A stretch of 43,801 nt of DNA from Crocinitomicaceae bacterium (GCA_023957475.1 JAMLHA010000020.1:1-43801); one strand, 5' to 3'. Counted from the stretch's first letter, positions 1-9,329 are shown. The notes: generated by a model from the sequence alone, not told the origin. A program made the numbers and translations.

Positions 1-15
1 GATAAAATATATTGC

Positions 16-1167
16 TTATGATAATTTGAATACATTCTTTAAATTTTTGTAGTCTTCTTTATGATGAATTTCAATTTGTTTAAGCATATTGTCAATTATT
101 GCAGTACGATGAACATTATTAATAATGTGAAATGTTTCCTTGTTTGCAAAATCCCAAAATCTAATTTTTTTAATATCATCAGAAAAATAACCCCAAGTTC
201 CTTTTGTTAAGTTTCCTAGTGTAAAACCATTATCGTCATTTACAATTTGAAGTCTTGTATTTAAGTACTCAAATTCTATTTTCAAAATAGTCTTTCTGTT
301 GCCATTATGCGCTACATCAGTTATTAACTTTTCATCAGGTAAATGAGTTTTTAATTTTTCGGATAACTCTGTAAAGAATCTATGAATAGTATGCCATTTT
401 ATATCTTTAAAATATTCAGAAAAAATATACGCACTTTCCCAATAATTTTCGCTTATAGAAATTAAATCAGTAAGTTCCAAAGCTCTTTTGTTATCTGTTG
501 TCATTTTTTTTATAAGATTTAGATATTGTTGAATGATTGTTTTTAAAAAGGATTTTTCTGTATTTTCAATACATAGACTTAACCATTCTTGGATTTGATA
601 ATAGTTAATTATATGTTTTTCAGTAATAAATTTATTTCTTTCCTTTAGTTCACCAATTGTTTTATCTGATGGTTTTTTGTATAAAGTCAAATAATATATA
701 TATGTTTTGTCTACGTCACATTTATATTTACAATCTTTTACGTTTTTGTCCTTTCCTTTTGTAATAGTATTAAAGTACCTCTCTAATTGTCCTTTGTATC
801 CTCGTCTCGCATTTGGATGAATGCTGTCATCAGCATTGATTTTATTTTCAATAATAATTGCTTGTTTTTCGTTTTCGTTTAAAATCAAAATATCAATTTC
901 TTCATATTCTGTCTTGTTTTGTTCATTTGGTATAATTTCACAATTATTTACATTGAATTTTTCTTCTTCTAATTTTAGAATTTCTTTTACAAACAACTTC
1001 AAGAAATTCTTATCTTTTAATGAAAGTAAATATGAAATGAAACGAGAGTGTAATGTAACTTCTTCATTGCCATTGTATAACACATTAAAAATGTTCATAG
1101 TTTCATTATCTATATCTTCTATAGAGTTTTGTTCAATTTCATATAATTTTTCTAAAAAATCTTTCAT
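16..1167 (-). CDS. PD-(D/E)XK superfamily nuclease-like protein
   Basis: A 383-residue protein with the core of a PD-(D/E)XK nuclease: E90-I-D92 on one strand, E107-N-K109 about 15 residues later, and a QxxxY motif at residues 127-131, as in RecB-like nucleases. An acidic residue sits near the N-terminus (EEVTLHSRF, about 35-43). This arrangement fits the PDDEXK_4-type group of stand-alone nucleases, many of which are accessory or defence-linked; that is family knowledge, not shown here. The C-terminal ~200 residues are not recognised. The gene is complete (ATG at 1165-1167, TAA at 16-18). It is visibly more AT-rich and richer in Lys, Asn and Ile than the genes to its right, which suggests acquisition. 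No methyltransferase or other partner is visible within the window. DNA cleavage is inferred from motifs only. Confidence 0.7.
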   Translation of the reverse strand: MKDFLEKLYEIEQNSIEDIDNETMNIFNVLYNGNEEVTLHSRFISYLLSLKDKNFLKLFVKEILKLEEEKFNVNNCEIIPNEQNKTEYEEIDILILNENEKQAIIIENKINADDSIHPNARRGYKGQLERYFNTITKGKDKNVKDCKYKCDVDKTYIYYLTLYKKPSDKTIGELKERNKFITEKHIINYYQIQEWLSLCIENTEKSFLKTIIQQYLNLIKKMTTDNKRALELTDLISISENYWESAYIFSEYFKDIKWHTIHRFFTELSEKLKTHLPDEKLITDVAHNGNRKTILKIEFEYLNTRLQIVNDDNGFTLGNLTKGTWGYFSDDIKKIRFWDFANKETFHIINNVHRTAIIDNMLKQIEIHHKEDYKNLKNVFKLS

Positions 1168-1183
1168 ATCATCAATTTTTTAA

Positions 1184-1532
1184 TTTAATTTTTTTTAATG
1201 CTTTTTCTTAATCAAGAATTATTACTGCCTTATGAATAAAATTTCGTTTTCTAATATCTGTAATATTCTTTAGATTCTACACTATATTCTATTACAAATA
1301 ATTTTTCTTTCTACAAACTAATAAAAAAGAAATAATATTTGGAACCTGAAAGAGAGAAATTTTAAAGAATTTTTTAAATAAACGTAAAACAAATTGATTA
1401 TCAGTAAGTTAATGTTTGTTGATTAACATCACCTAAAAAATCTCATCCAATAAAACTTAAAGCATCAAATGATTTAAACACTTTTAACTTTTTTCTAACG
1501 AAGTTGAATAGGTTTCAATTGGATAAATCGTT
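1184..1532. other. Gene-free AT-rich spacer
   Basis: About 350 bases between the divergently oriented nuclease gene and doxX. It is strongly AT-rich with many homopolymer A and T runs. I see no open frame with coding character, no strong hairpin and no RNA gene. It must contain the promoter of the nuclease gene, but no clear TAnnTTTG element in the reverse direction could be chosen. Confidence 0.5.
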
Positions 1533-1540
1533 TATCTTTG
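1533..1540 (+). promoter_or_regulatory. -7 element of the doxX promoter
   Basis: TATCTTTG matches the Bacteroidota -7 consensus TAnnTTTG exactly and lies 26 bases before the doxX ATG. No TTG is found 19 bases upstream, so the -33 half is weak. It probably also drives the downstream murF-alr gene. Confidence 0.55.
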
Positions 1541-1566
1541 CCTATTAACTTATTAATCGAAAAGGT

Positions 1567-1995
1567 ATGAATTTTATTAAAAATCTATTAAAAAATCCAA
1601 CCTATGGGAATGGTGTTGATTTTTCACTATTGTTTATTCGCATTGCTGCGGGTGGATTTATGCTATTTGGTCACGGTTGGCCGAAACTAATAAAAATAAT
1701 GAGTGGTGATTTGCAATTTGCAGACCCAATTGGTCTTGGCCCAGAATTGTCACTGATCCTTGTTTTCTTTGCAGAATTCATTTGTGCATTATTTATTTTG
1801 GTAGGATTCATTCCTAAACTGGCAGCTATTCCACTTATCATTAATATGTTGGTAATTATTTTAGTATTTCATGGTTCAGATCCATTTAAAGCGAAAGAAT
1901 TGCCATTGTTTTACTTTATTGGCTATGTTGTTGTTTATTTAGCTGGTGCTGGTAAACATTCGGTGCAGTACATGTTGATGAAAAACAAACAATAA
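1567..1995 (+). CDS. DoxX family membrane protein
   Basis: A 142-residue protein with about four hydrophobic segments (roughly residues 18-37, 55-77, 79-100 and 112-128) and the glycine-rich first helix with GHGWPK typical of the DoxX/SURF4-like family. Members are small inner-membrane proteins; some act with thiol or sulfur metabolism, but most have no known function. ATG start with AAAGGT just upstream. The next gene begins 12 bases after its stop, so the two are probably cotranscribed. The specific role is unknown. Confidence 0.85.
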   Translation: MNFIKNLLKNPTYGNGVDFSLLFIRIAAGGFMLFGHGWPKLIKIMSGDLQFADPIGLGPELSLILVFFAEFICALFILVGFIPKLAAIPLIINMLVIILVFHGSDPFKAKELPLFYFIGYVVVYLAGAGKHSVQYMLMKNKQ

Positions 1996-2007
1996 TTTGC
2001 AGTCACT

Positions 2008-4269
2008 TTGAAATTAAACTTAACGAATCGACAACTTTCTAAAATTGTTTTAAGCAAAAACGATCATGGGAATGATTCGTCAGTTATTCAAAGTGTTGTT
2101 TACGATTCAAGAAGAATTGGGGGAACGCCTAATAGTGTGTTTTTTGCGTTAAAGGGCGTTCATTCTAACGGACATTGCTATATCAAAGATGCCTATCAAA
2201 AAGGTGTTCGCTCTTTTGTGATTAGCGAAAAAGTAGATGAAACAACTTATAAAGATGCGTGTTTTATCTCAGTGGACGACACGATGGAAGCACTATACCG
2301 ATTAGCTGCGTATCACCGAAAGCTGTTGAAAGGAAAATTGGTGTTGATTTCGGGTAAAATTGGTAAAACCAGCGTAAAAGAATGGTTGTACCATTTGCTA
2401 AGCCCAGAAATGAGCGTTTCCAGAAGTCCCAAAAGTTATAATTCTAATTTAGGAATTGCTTTATCTGTTTTGGAGGCAAATCCATCGGCTGATGCCATTT
2501 TGATTGAAGTGAAACCTCATGTTGAGTTGAATCCAACCCAAATAAATGATTTACTCCAACCAGAAGTAGGCGTTTTAACAACTACAGAAAACGATGGTTC
2601 TCAATTTTCAGATGCCTATTATGAATCACTTTACAAAGGATGTACGGCATTGTTTCATGCAGAGCGTCACCGTTCGTTTGTGAAATTAAAATCGATTATT
2701 CGTTTTGTAAACCCTTTGAAAGAGGAGACTTATACCAACGAAGCCAAACGAAAAAATGCAGCACTTGCTCATGCTGTTGCCCTGTATTTGGGACTTGCTC
2801 CGCAAAAATTAAAAGAAAAACTCAAACATTTGCCTGACTTGGCACTTCGATTGGAAACTTTTGAAGGGAAAAACGGTAATTTTATCATCAATGACCTATA
2901 CAATCTTGATGTTGACGCATTTAGAAACTCTTTGGAATTTCAACAATCAATTGCCAAAGGAAAGAAAAGAGCTGTGATTTTGGGAGCGTTGCCTGTTCAT
3001 TCATTGCAGCAACAAGAAATTCTCGATCTACTATCCAATTTTAAACCCGATTATTTCTTTCAACTCAAAGAAGACGATGTGTTTAACGAAGAATTGAAAG
3101 ATACCATCATCCTCATTAAAGGAAACACTTCCAAGCATTTGTTGCGTATTGCTAATTTCTTGAAGGAAAAGCGACACCATACGCATTTACGCATCAATTT
3201 GAAATCGTTGCGAAAAAACATCGTAACGCACAAGCAAGTATTGCCAAAAGGTACAAAATTGATGGCTATGATGAAAGCTTCTGGTTATGGTTCAGGATTG
3301 GATAAGATTGCCCAATTTGTTGATGGCTTTGGTGTGGACTATTTTGGTGTAGCCTTTGTAGATGAAGGTGTGTTGATTCGAAATGCTGGTATTTCTAAGC
3401 CCATTATGGTGATGAATACCGAAGAAGGCAATTATGAAGCGTGTATCAATCATCAATTGGAACCTGCTATTTTTGATTTTCAGCAATTGGATGACTTTAT
3501 TTCGGAATGTATCTATCAAGGAATTCATGATTATCCAATACATTTAAAAATTGATACAGGAATGCATCGTTTGGGGTTTGAATTGGAACAATTGGATGCT
3601 GTATTGGAAATCATTCAATCGCAACCTGAGGTGAAAATTAAGAGCGCTTATTCGCACTTGGCAGAATCGGATAATGCGCGTGATAAACGTTTTACCGAAC
3701 ATCAAATCAAATTGTTTTCGTTGGCTGTACAAAAAGTTAGACAAGTCATAGAATACCCGTTTGAACAACACATTCTTAACTCTCCGGGAATTGAAAATTA
3801 TGCCAATGTTGGTTTTTCAATGGCACGATTGGGTATAGGAATGTATGGTGTTTCTTCCAATCCTGTGTTTAAGCGCAAATTAGAGCCGGTTATTAGTTGG
3901 TACAGCGTTGTTTCACAAGTGAAAAAAGTTGTTGCAGGACAGAGCATAGGTTATTCCCGATCTCATTTTTGTAAAACAGATACTATTGTTGCAACCATTC
4001 CTGTAGGGTATGCTGATGGCTTACGGCGTTCATTGAGCAATGGAGTAGGGTATTTGACTATCAATGGTGTCAAATGTCCAATCATTGGTCGTATTTGCAT
4101 GGATATGGTGATGGTTGATGCCACAAAAGCTAAAGTTAAAGTTGGAGATGAAGTAGAGATTATCGGACCAAATTGCTCCCTCGAAAAAATGGCCGAATTG
4201 CAACAAACGATACCGTATGAAGTCATGACTTCTATTTCTGAGCGAGTACATAAAGTTTATGTTGAGTAG
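2008..4269 (+). CDS. MurF-alanine racemase fusion with a degenerate MurF half
   Basis: 753 residues. The C-terminal half (from about residue 390) is a complete PLP alanine racemase: the lysine is K423 in MMKASGYGSG, followed by GMYG, GYADG and CMDMV motifs; it makes D-alanine for peptidoglycan. The N-terminal half matches the MurF ligase (UDP-MurNAc-tripeptide:D-Ala-D-Ala ligase) of Bacteroidota fusions, which are usually about 820 residues, but it is shortened and altered. The P-loop reads GKIGKT (116-121) instead of GSNGKT, the usual EAGISxPGEM is IEVKPHVEL, the GxAH motif is gone, the position of the carbamylated lysine is not lysine, and some 50-60 residues of the central domain are missing. 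RSPKSYNSNLG and INDLYN are retained. I infer an active racemase and a doubtful ligase. The start is TTG at 2008, 12 bases after doxX; no upstream in-frame ATG fits better. Confidence 0.88.
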   Translation: MKLNLTNRQLSKIVLSKNDHGNDSSVIQSVVYDSRRIGGTPNSVFFALKGVHSNGHCYIKDAYQKGVRSFVISEKVDETTYKDACFISVDDTMEALYRLAAYHRKLLKGKLVLISGKIGKTSVKEWLYHLLSPEMSVSRSPKSYNSNLGIALSVLEANPSADAILIEVKPHVELNPTQINDLLQPEVGVLTTTENDGSQFSDAYYESLYKGCTALFHAERHRSFVKLKSIIRFVNPLKEETYTNEAKRKNAALAHAVALYLGLAPQKLKEKLKHLPDLALRLETFEGKNGNFIINDLYNLDVDAFRNSLEFQQSIAKGKKRAVILGALPVHSLQQQEILDLLSNFKPDYFFQLKEDDVFNEELKDTIILIKGNTSKHLLRIANFLKEKRHHTHLRINLKSLRKNIVTHKQVLPKGTKLMAMMKASGYGSGLDKIAQFVDGFGVDYFGVAFVDEGVLIRNAGISKPIMVMNTEEGNYEACINHQLEPAIFDFQQLDDFISECIYQGIHDYPIHLKIDTGMHRLGFELEQLDAVLEIIQSQPEVKIKSAYSHLAESDNARDKRFTEHQIKLFSLAVQKVRQVIEYPFEQHILNSPGIENYANVGFSMARLGIGMYGVSSNPVFKRKLEPVISWYSVVSQVKKVVAGQSIGYSRSHFCKTDTIVATIPVGYADGLRRSLSNGVGYLTINGVKCPIIGRICMDMVMVDATKAKVKVGDEVEIIGPNCSLEKMAELQQTIPYEVMTSISERVHKVYVE

Positions 4270-4373
4270 TTGACTGAATGACTTGATGATTGGTTGATTT
4301 TTTGAAAATATGTGAATGTACTCGTGCATATACATAGTTTATTTTTTAAATTTATAGCAATCAATTTACGATA

Positions 4374-6266
4374 GTGAATAACAATTATCTACACTTACTA
4401 AAACAATTAGTGGTTCGCATAGCGTTGCTGTTTTTGTTTTGGATTTTACTCTTTGATTTTCAACGAATTATATTTACTTTACATAATTTTGATAAATTTT
4501 CGCAAGTTGGTATCGCACAATGGCTAGGTGCTTTTTTCTATTCACTTCGATTGGATATGGCGGCAGCTGGATATTTGTGTGCTTTGCCAGTTCTATTTTT
4601 GATTATTGCCACTATTTGGAAAAAGAAATGGGCAATGACGCTCTTTTCTGTTCTTTTAATTTTTGAAGCACTCATTGCTTCCATGATTCATGCCGGAGAA
4701 GTCAATGCTTATCCAGAGTGGAATCACAAGTTGACTGGTCGAGTATTTATGCATTTATCGCATCCTGATGAAGTTGTGCGCACTGCCGATTGGGGAATGA
4801 CCATTTGGTTTAGTATTTATGTGCTGTTAGACATGTTGTTTGTCTTCTTTATCAAGAAAAAAATGTTTCGTTTTGAACCAGCAAAATCACCGAATGGTGT
4901 GTGGATGAAAGCAACGTATTCGTTACTATTTATTCCATTGTCATTGGGGATGAATTTTTTGTTGGCAAGAGGTGGTTTGCAACAAATTCCCATCAATACC
5001 GATGCGGCTATATTTTCAAACAATTATGCCGTAAATGATTTGTCTGTTAATTCTGTGTATTTTTTTGGAAAGAGCTATCTGTTGTACAACCGAACAAATA
5101 TTGATGAATTTATACCACACGTAACTAAGGAACAAGCATTGCTAACTCAAAAAGCGCTCTACGATTATTCTTTGGAACACGATAACTATATCCTTGCTAA
5201 TCAGCGACCAAATATTGTGTTTGTTGTGATGGAGAGTTGGACAGCCAATGCCATAGGTTCCTTATCTGATGTGGAAACTGCAACCCCCAATTTTGATAAA
5301 TTAGCACAAGAAGGGTTGCTTTTCACAAATTTATATGGTGTTGCAAGTACTTCAGAAATTGGTAATTCAGCTATTTTTAGTGGTTATCCGGGCATTCCAG
5401 AAATTTCAATCACCATGCAACAAGAAAAATCACGCAAAATACCTTGCCTCAACCAAGATTTGAAAGCGTGGGGCTATACTTCTGGTTATTTGTTTAGTGG
5501 GGATTTAAAATATGGCAACATTGGTAGTTATTTTACCGATCATGGATTTGATAAAGTAGAAGATGAAAACGATTTTCCGAAGAATTTGGAAAGAGGAAAA
5601 TTGAACTACTACGACGAAGATTTGTACAAAGAATTGATTATACGGATGAATAAGTTGCCTCAACCATTTTTACAGTGTGGTTTTACAGGTAGTACGCATT
5701 CTCCATACGATTTTCCAAATTCTTCCAAATACAATCGTTTTAGTGGAGTAGAAGGTAAATTTCAAAATTCATTGCTGTATGCCGATGAATGTTTGAATGA
5801 TTTTATTCAAAATGCAAAAAAGGAATCGTGGTATAAGAATACATTATTTGTGTTTATTGCCGATCATGGCCATGCTTCCAATTTGCAACAAAATCCTTCT
5901 GAAAGTGCGTTTAATCGAATTCCATGCTTGATTTATGGTGAGCCACTCAAACAAGCTTATAGAGGAAAACGGATTGATAAATTGGGTTCCCAAGTGGATA
6001 TAGTTCGTACGCTGTTGTATCAATTAGGTGGTGATTATCAACGTTATAAATGGTCGGTTGACTTATTGAATCCAAATGCTCCAGAATTTGCTTTGCACGC
6101 CATCATTCGTGGTTATGGATGGGTGCGACCAACGGGTAATTTTACCTATTTAATGGAAAATAAAATCTTTATTGAAAACAAATTTCCTGAAGATATCTTT
6201 AAACCAGAATTACAAAATTGTCATTCACTTTTATCATTGATTTACGAAGAATTTAAACAATTATGA
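4374..6266 (+). CDS. LtaS-like sulfatase-fold membrane enzyme
   Basis: 630 residues. The first ~220 hold about five transmembrane helices; the rest is an extracytoplasmic alkaline-phosphatase/sulfatase domain beginning near RPNIVFVVMES (about residue 279). The metal-site glutamate (MES), the SGYPG block after the nucleophile region and a late ADHGH motif are all present, as in lipoteichoic-acid-synthase-type phosphoglycerol or phosphoethanolamine transferases. In Bacteroidota such proteins probably modify envelope glycans or lipids; the substrate is not known. The nucleophile position, normally Thr in a TDKG-like motif, seems to be Ser327 (TSEIG, 326-330). The GTG start at 4374 is chosen because the N-terminal helix follows directly. 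The stop overlaps the next gene's start (ATGA), so translation is probably coupled. Confidence 0.82.
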   Translation: MNNNYLHLLKQLVVRIALLFLFWILLFDFQRIIFTLHNFDKFSQVGIAQWLGAFFYSLRLDMAAAGYLCALPVLFLIIATIWKKKWAMTLFSVLLIFEALIASMIHAGEVNAYPEWNHKLTGRVFMHLSHPDEVVRTADWGMTIWFSIYVLLDMLFVFFIKKKMFRFEPAKSPNGVWMKATYSLLFIPLSLGMNFLLARGGLQQIPINTDAAIFSNNYAVNDLSVNSVYFFGKSYLLYNRTNIDEFIPHVTKEQALLTQKALYDYSLEHDNYILANQRPNIVFVVMESWTANAIGSLSDVETATPNFDKLAQEGLLFTNLYGVASTSEIGNSAIFSGYPGIPEISITMQQEKSRKIPCLNQDLKAWGYTSGYLFSGDLKYGNIGSYFTDHGFDKVEDENDFPKNLERGKLNYYDEDLYKELIIRMNKLPQPFLQCGFTGSTHSPYDFPNSSKYNRFSGVEGKFQNSLLYADECLNDFIQNAKKESWYKNTLFVFIADHGHASNLQQNPSESAFNRIPCLIYGEPLKQAYRGKRIDKLGSQVDIVRTLLYQLGGDYQRYKWSVDLLNPNAPEFALHAIIRGYGWVRPTGNFTYLMENKIFIENKFPEDIFKPELQNCHSLLSLIYEEFKQL

Positions 6267-8086
6267 CCACCGACAAATTGATTGATTTATTGAAGCTTGA
6301 ATCCAAAGCACAAGAAAATCGCTATGCAGTTAAGGATAAAGCCGGTTATAAACAGTTAAAAGCAGAAGGTTTGTTGCTACAACCTATTCGTGTTTCCCGT
6401 AAATCGTATGGTTTTGCCGATTACCCCGAATTTGAGTTTTACTTGCCTTATCCAGCAGAAACCAGCCAATTTAGAAATGGAAGCAATATTCAATTGATTT
6501 GTGGTGATGAAAAGCCAATTACAGGCTCATTGTTGTATTTGGAGGGAAATAAAGGTGAAATTCGCTTATATACATCCGATTTTCCGGATTGGTTGGAAGA
6601 AAAAAATTGTGGCGTCCAATTAACTGTTGATCAACGTACAAACGACATTCAATTAAAAGCTCTTACAACGGTTAATGAAAATAAAAAACTCCTCACTTTA
6701 TTTAATCGGTTGCATGAAACATTCAATCAAAAGATTGAAGATAAAAACGATACCACATTTGATTTTCAGAATAAAAAGCTCAATGATTCTCAAAAACAAG
6801 CCATTGTAGCAGCTATCCACACCGATGAGGTTGAAATTATTCATGGGCCTCCAGGAACAGGAAAAACAACTACGTTGGTGGAATTAATTTTACAATTGAA
6901 CAAACAAGGCAAACGACTTATTGTTTCAGCTCCAAGCAACACAGCTGTTGACAATATTGGTAGTCGTTTGGCTGCTTTGGGTATTGGTTTTCTGCGAGTA
7001 GGGAATAATGTTAAGGTTCGCGAAGAGTTGGTGCCCTATACCATTCAAGGTAAAATCAACGAGAGTAACTTGCAACAAACGATAAAAAAGATACGCATTC
7101 AATCGGAGCAATTGCGAAAAATGGCGCATCAATACAAACGAAATTTTGGAAAAGACGAACGGGATCAACGGAAATTATTGCTCAATGAAGTAAAGAGCAT
7201 TCGAAATGAAATAAAGGCATTGCAACAACATTTTGAAACTTCATTGTACGAAAAAAACACCTTAATTTTGGGTACTCCTATCGGTATTTACGATTGCAAC
7301 TTTAAAGAAGCAGCATTTGATTTTTTATTGATGGACGAAGCAGGTCAATGCTTAGAACCATTGGTATGGGTGCTTATTCCATTGGCTCAACGATTTATTT
7401 TTGCTGGCGACCCTTATCAATTGCCTCCAACGGTGATTTCGGAAGAAGCAAAGCAAAAAGGTTTTGCAGTTTCACTTTTAGAATCGGTTGTTGGCAACAA
7501 TTATCCTGTTCATTTGTTGGATACACAATACCGCATGGAAGCAGTAATTGCCGAATTTTCCAATCGGTATTTTTATGCAGGTAAATTGAAATCAATCAAT
7601 GCAGTTACAGCTACCAATGATGCTGTTTTTTTCTATGATTCGGCAGGAGCAGATTACACCGAACAAGAAGATGAAGAAACGGCGTCGCTGTACAATTTAG
7701 AAGAACTGAATTTTATTCAACGGTTGGTGCAATCGCTTGATTTTCCGAAGAATAATTGTGTTTTTATCACACCTTATAACGGTCAACTTCAAAAAGCCAA
7801 AGAATTATTGGCCGAAACTCCCATCAGTCGTTTTTCTACCATTGACAGTTTTCAGGGACAAGAAGCGGATTGTGTAATAGTATCATTGGTACGTTCAAAT
7901 AGTGCACAACAAATTGGTTTTTTGAACGATTACCGTCGTGTAAATGTTGCGCTCACCCGTGCAAAGAAGAAATTGTACATCATTGGTGACTCGGCAACGA
8001 TAGGAGCGGATGATTTTTATTCAAAAATGTTGGATTATTTTGAAGAAATTGGAGCTTACCACAGCGTTTTTGAATTTGTTGATTAA
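6263..8086 (+). CDS. UPF1/IGHMBP2-like superfamily 1 helicase
   Basis: 607 residues with the full SF1B helicase set: Walker A GPPGTGKT at 195-202, SAPSNTAVDNI (motif Ia), DEAGQ at 358-362 (Walker B), GDPYQLPP (motif III), DTQYRME (motif IV), DSFQGQEAD (motif V) and RRVNVALTRAKKKL (motif VI). The N-terminal ~165 residues form the beta-barrel-like region seen in the IGHMBP2/Dna2-type family, and residues ~270-325 form a charged helical insert. It should unwind nucleic acid 5' to 3' using ATP; whether the natural substrate is DNA or RNA cannot be told. Its ATG overlaps the stop of the preceding membrane enzyme by four bases. The stop lies only 10 bases from the convergent methyltransferase gene. 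Confidence 0.92.
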   Translation: MTTDKLIDLLKLESKAQENRYAVKDKAGYKQLKAEGLLLQPIRVSRKSYGFADYPEFEFYLPYPAETSQFRNGSNIQLICGDEKPITGSLLYLEGNKGEIRLYTSDFPDWLEEKNCGVQLTVDQRTNDIQLKALTTVNENKKLLTLFNRLHETFNQKIEDKNDTTFDFQNKKLNDSQKQAIVAAIHTDEVEIIHGPPGTGKTTTLVELILQLNKQGKRLIVSAPSNTAVDNIGSRLAALGIGFLRVGNNVKVREELVPYTIQGKINESNLQQTIKKIRIQSEQLRKMAHQYKRNFGKDERDQRKLLLNEVKSIRNEIKALQQHFETSLYEKNTLILGTPIGIYDCNFKEAAFDFLLMDEAGQCLEPLVWVLIPLAQRFIFAGDPYQLPPTVISEEAKQKGFAVSLLESVVGNNYPVHLLDTQYRMEAVIAEFSNRYFYAGKLKSINAVTATNDAVFFYDSAGADYTEQEDEETASLYNLEELNFIQRLVQSLDFPKNNCVFITPYNGQLQKAKELLAETPISRFSTIDSFQGQEADCVIVSLVRSNSAQQIGFLNDYRRVNVALTRAKKKLYIIGDSATIGADDFYSKMLDYFEEIGAYHSVFEFVD

Positions 8087-8096
8087 ATGACCAGAG

Positions 8097-8627
8097 TTAA
8101 ATATAGCGTTTGGCAAATTCCCACAACACAACACCAGCGCAAACAGATACATTTAAACTATGTTTGGTGCCAAATTGAGGAATTTCTACCACATAATCAG
8201 ATTGGTTGACTATTTCTTGGTTTACACCATTCACTTCATTGCCAAAAACAAGTGCGAATTTTTCACCTTCTAAACGATGGATATCTTGAAGCAATGTTGT
8301 TTTTTCTGTTTGTTCAATCGTCGATATTTTTACATTTTGCTTTTTTAGTTCATCGATTAAATCGGTAACAGATTTTCTATATTCCCATTCAATGGAATCG
8401 GTGGCACCCAATGCTATTTTTTGAATTTCACGATGTGGTGGAGTAGCGGTTATTCCACAGAGGTATATTTTTTCGATGTTGAATGCATCGGCAGTGCGAA
8501 AAAAAGAACCAATATTGTTAAGACTACGGATATCGTCAAGAATTACTATGAGTGGAAATTTTTGTTGTTCTTTAAACTCCTCTTCCGAAACACGGTTTAA
8601 TTCCCACAGTTTTAATTTTTTATTCAT
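8097..8627 (-). CDS. SpoU/TrmH-family RNA 2'-O-methyltransferase
   Basis: 176 residues covering the whole SPOUT catalytic domain. Motif 1 is LDDIRSLNNIGSFFRTADAF, with the conserved N-x2-G-x3-R pattern; motif 2 is FGNEVNGV; motif 3 is IPQFGTKHSLNVSVC. These are the AdoMet-knot motifs of the SpoU group, which methylates ribose in tRNA or rRNA. The protein has no N-terminal substrate-binding domain, as in TrmL/TrmH-like short forms, so the modified nucleotide cannot be named. ATG at 8625-8627. The esterase gene ends 3 bases upstream on the same strand, so the pair is likely cotranscribed. Confidence 0.88.
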   Translation of the reverse strand: MNKKLKLWELNRVSEEEFKEQQKFPLIVILDDIRSLNNIGSFFRTADAFNIEKIYLCGITATPPHREIQKIALGATDSIEWEYRKSVTDLIDELKKQNVKISTIEQTEKTTLLQDIHRLEGEKFALVFGNEVNGVNQEIVNQSDYVVEIPQFGTKHSLNVSVCAGVVLWEFAKRYI

Positions 8628-8630
8628 TCT

Positions 8631-9311
8631 TTACCTCTTAACTTTTTCAAATAACCAATTGTAAATTTCGTCGCCTCTAAAGAATCGCTCCATATTTCCA
8701 TGATTGAGTCCATTATCCACTGTAAAAATAAGATTTTTGTCGGTGTATTTTTTGATTGCGTTAACGATTTTTTGAGATTCAGAAATAGGCACTACATAAT
8801 CTTTGTTCCCGTGACGAATCCAAAGAGGCACAGATGATAATCCTTCTGCCAAGCGTGTATCTCCACCACCACACATAGCAACGGCAGCAGCTACCATGTT
8901 GGGATACGTGCCTGTGAAATTAATCGTACCATAGCCACCCATACTCATTCCAATGATGTACAAACGATGATCATCCGTTGCGTACTTACTTCTAACTGAA
9001 TCAATTACTTCTTTGATAGAAGCGGGGTTCCAACCGTTGTTTGTTTGTGGTGCAATGACAATCGCTGGAAATTGACGTCCGGCAATTATTTCTTTAATAA
9101 CACCGTATCTTTTTAGACTTTCTAAATTACTTCCAGACAAGCTTTTTCCATGTAAAAACACCATTACAGGAGGATTGTTATTCAAAATGCTGTCATGTGG
9201 CAATGACAAGTAATAGGGATACTTTGTTTCGTTAAAATGTTGCTGTAATTGTTGTGAATAGCTATTCAATACAACAATTGCAAATGAAAATATCAAAATT
9301 AATTGTTTCAT
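8631..9311 (-). CDS. Secreted alpha/beta-hydrolase (esterase/peptidase-like)
   Basis: 226 residues from the preferred ATG at 9309-9311, which opens a clean signal peptide (MKQLILIFSFAIVVLNSYSQ). A frame extension to 9332 is possible but would start inside the -7 promoter element. The mature part has FLHGKSLSG (oxyanion region), the nucleophile elbow GMSMGGYG, LWIRHGNKDYVVP (catalytic Asp loop) and NHGNM (catalytic His). This is the pattern of predicted peptidases and esterases related to PHB-depolymerase-like and prolyl-oligopeptidase folds. It probably acts in the periplasm or outside the cell; the substrate is unknown. Confidence 0.83.
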   Translation of the reverse strand: MKQLILIFSFAIVVLNSYSQQLQQHFNETKYPYYLSLPHDSILNNNPPVMVFLHGKSLSGSNLESLKRYGVIKEIIAGRQFPAIVIAPQTNNGWNPASIKEVIDSVRSKYATDDHRLYIIGMSMGGYGTINFTGTYPNMVAAAVAMCGGGDTRLAEGLSSVPLWIRHGNKDYVVPISESQKIVNAIKKYTDKNLIFTVDNGLNHGNMERFFRGDEIYNWLFEKVKR

Positions 9312-9329
9312 TTTTATGAATTTGAAGTG

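Noticed and set aside
821..1183. 120-codon forward frame within the nuclease gene
   Set aside because: It is antisense to a gene with clear nuclease motifs, and its Ser/Phe/Ile-rich sequence is what an AT-rich Lys-rich gene gives on the other strand.
4270..4373. TGATTGGTTGATT-like repetition after murF-alr
   Set aside because: Too short and irregular to be a tandem repeat or a terminator; no paired stem found.
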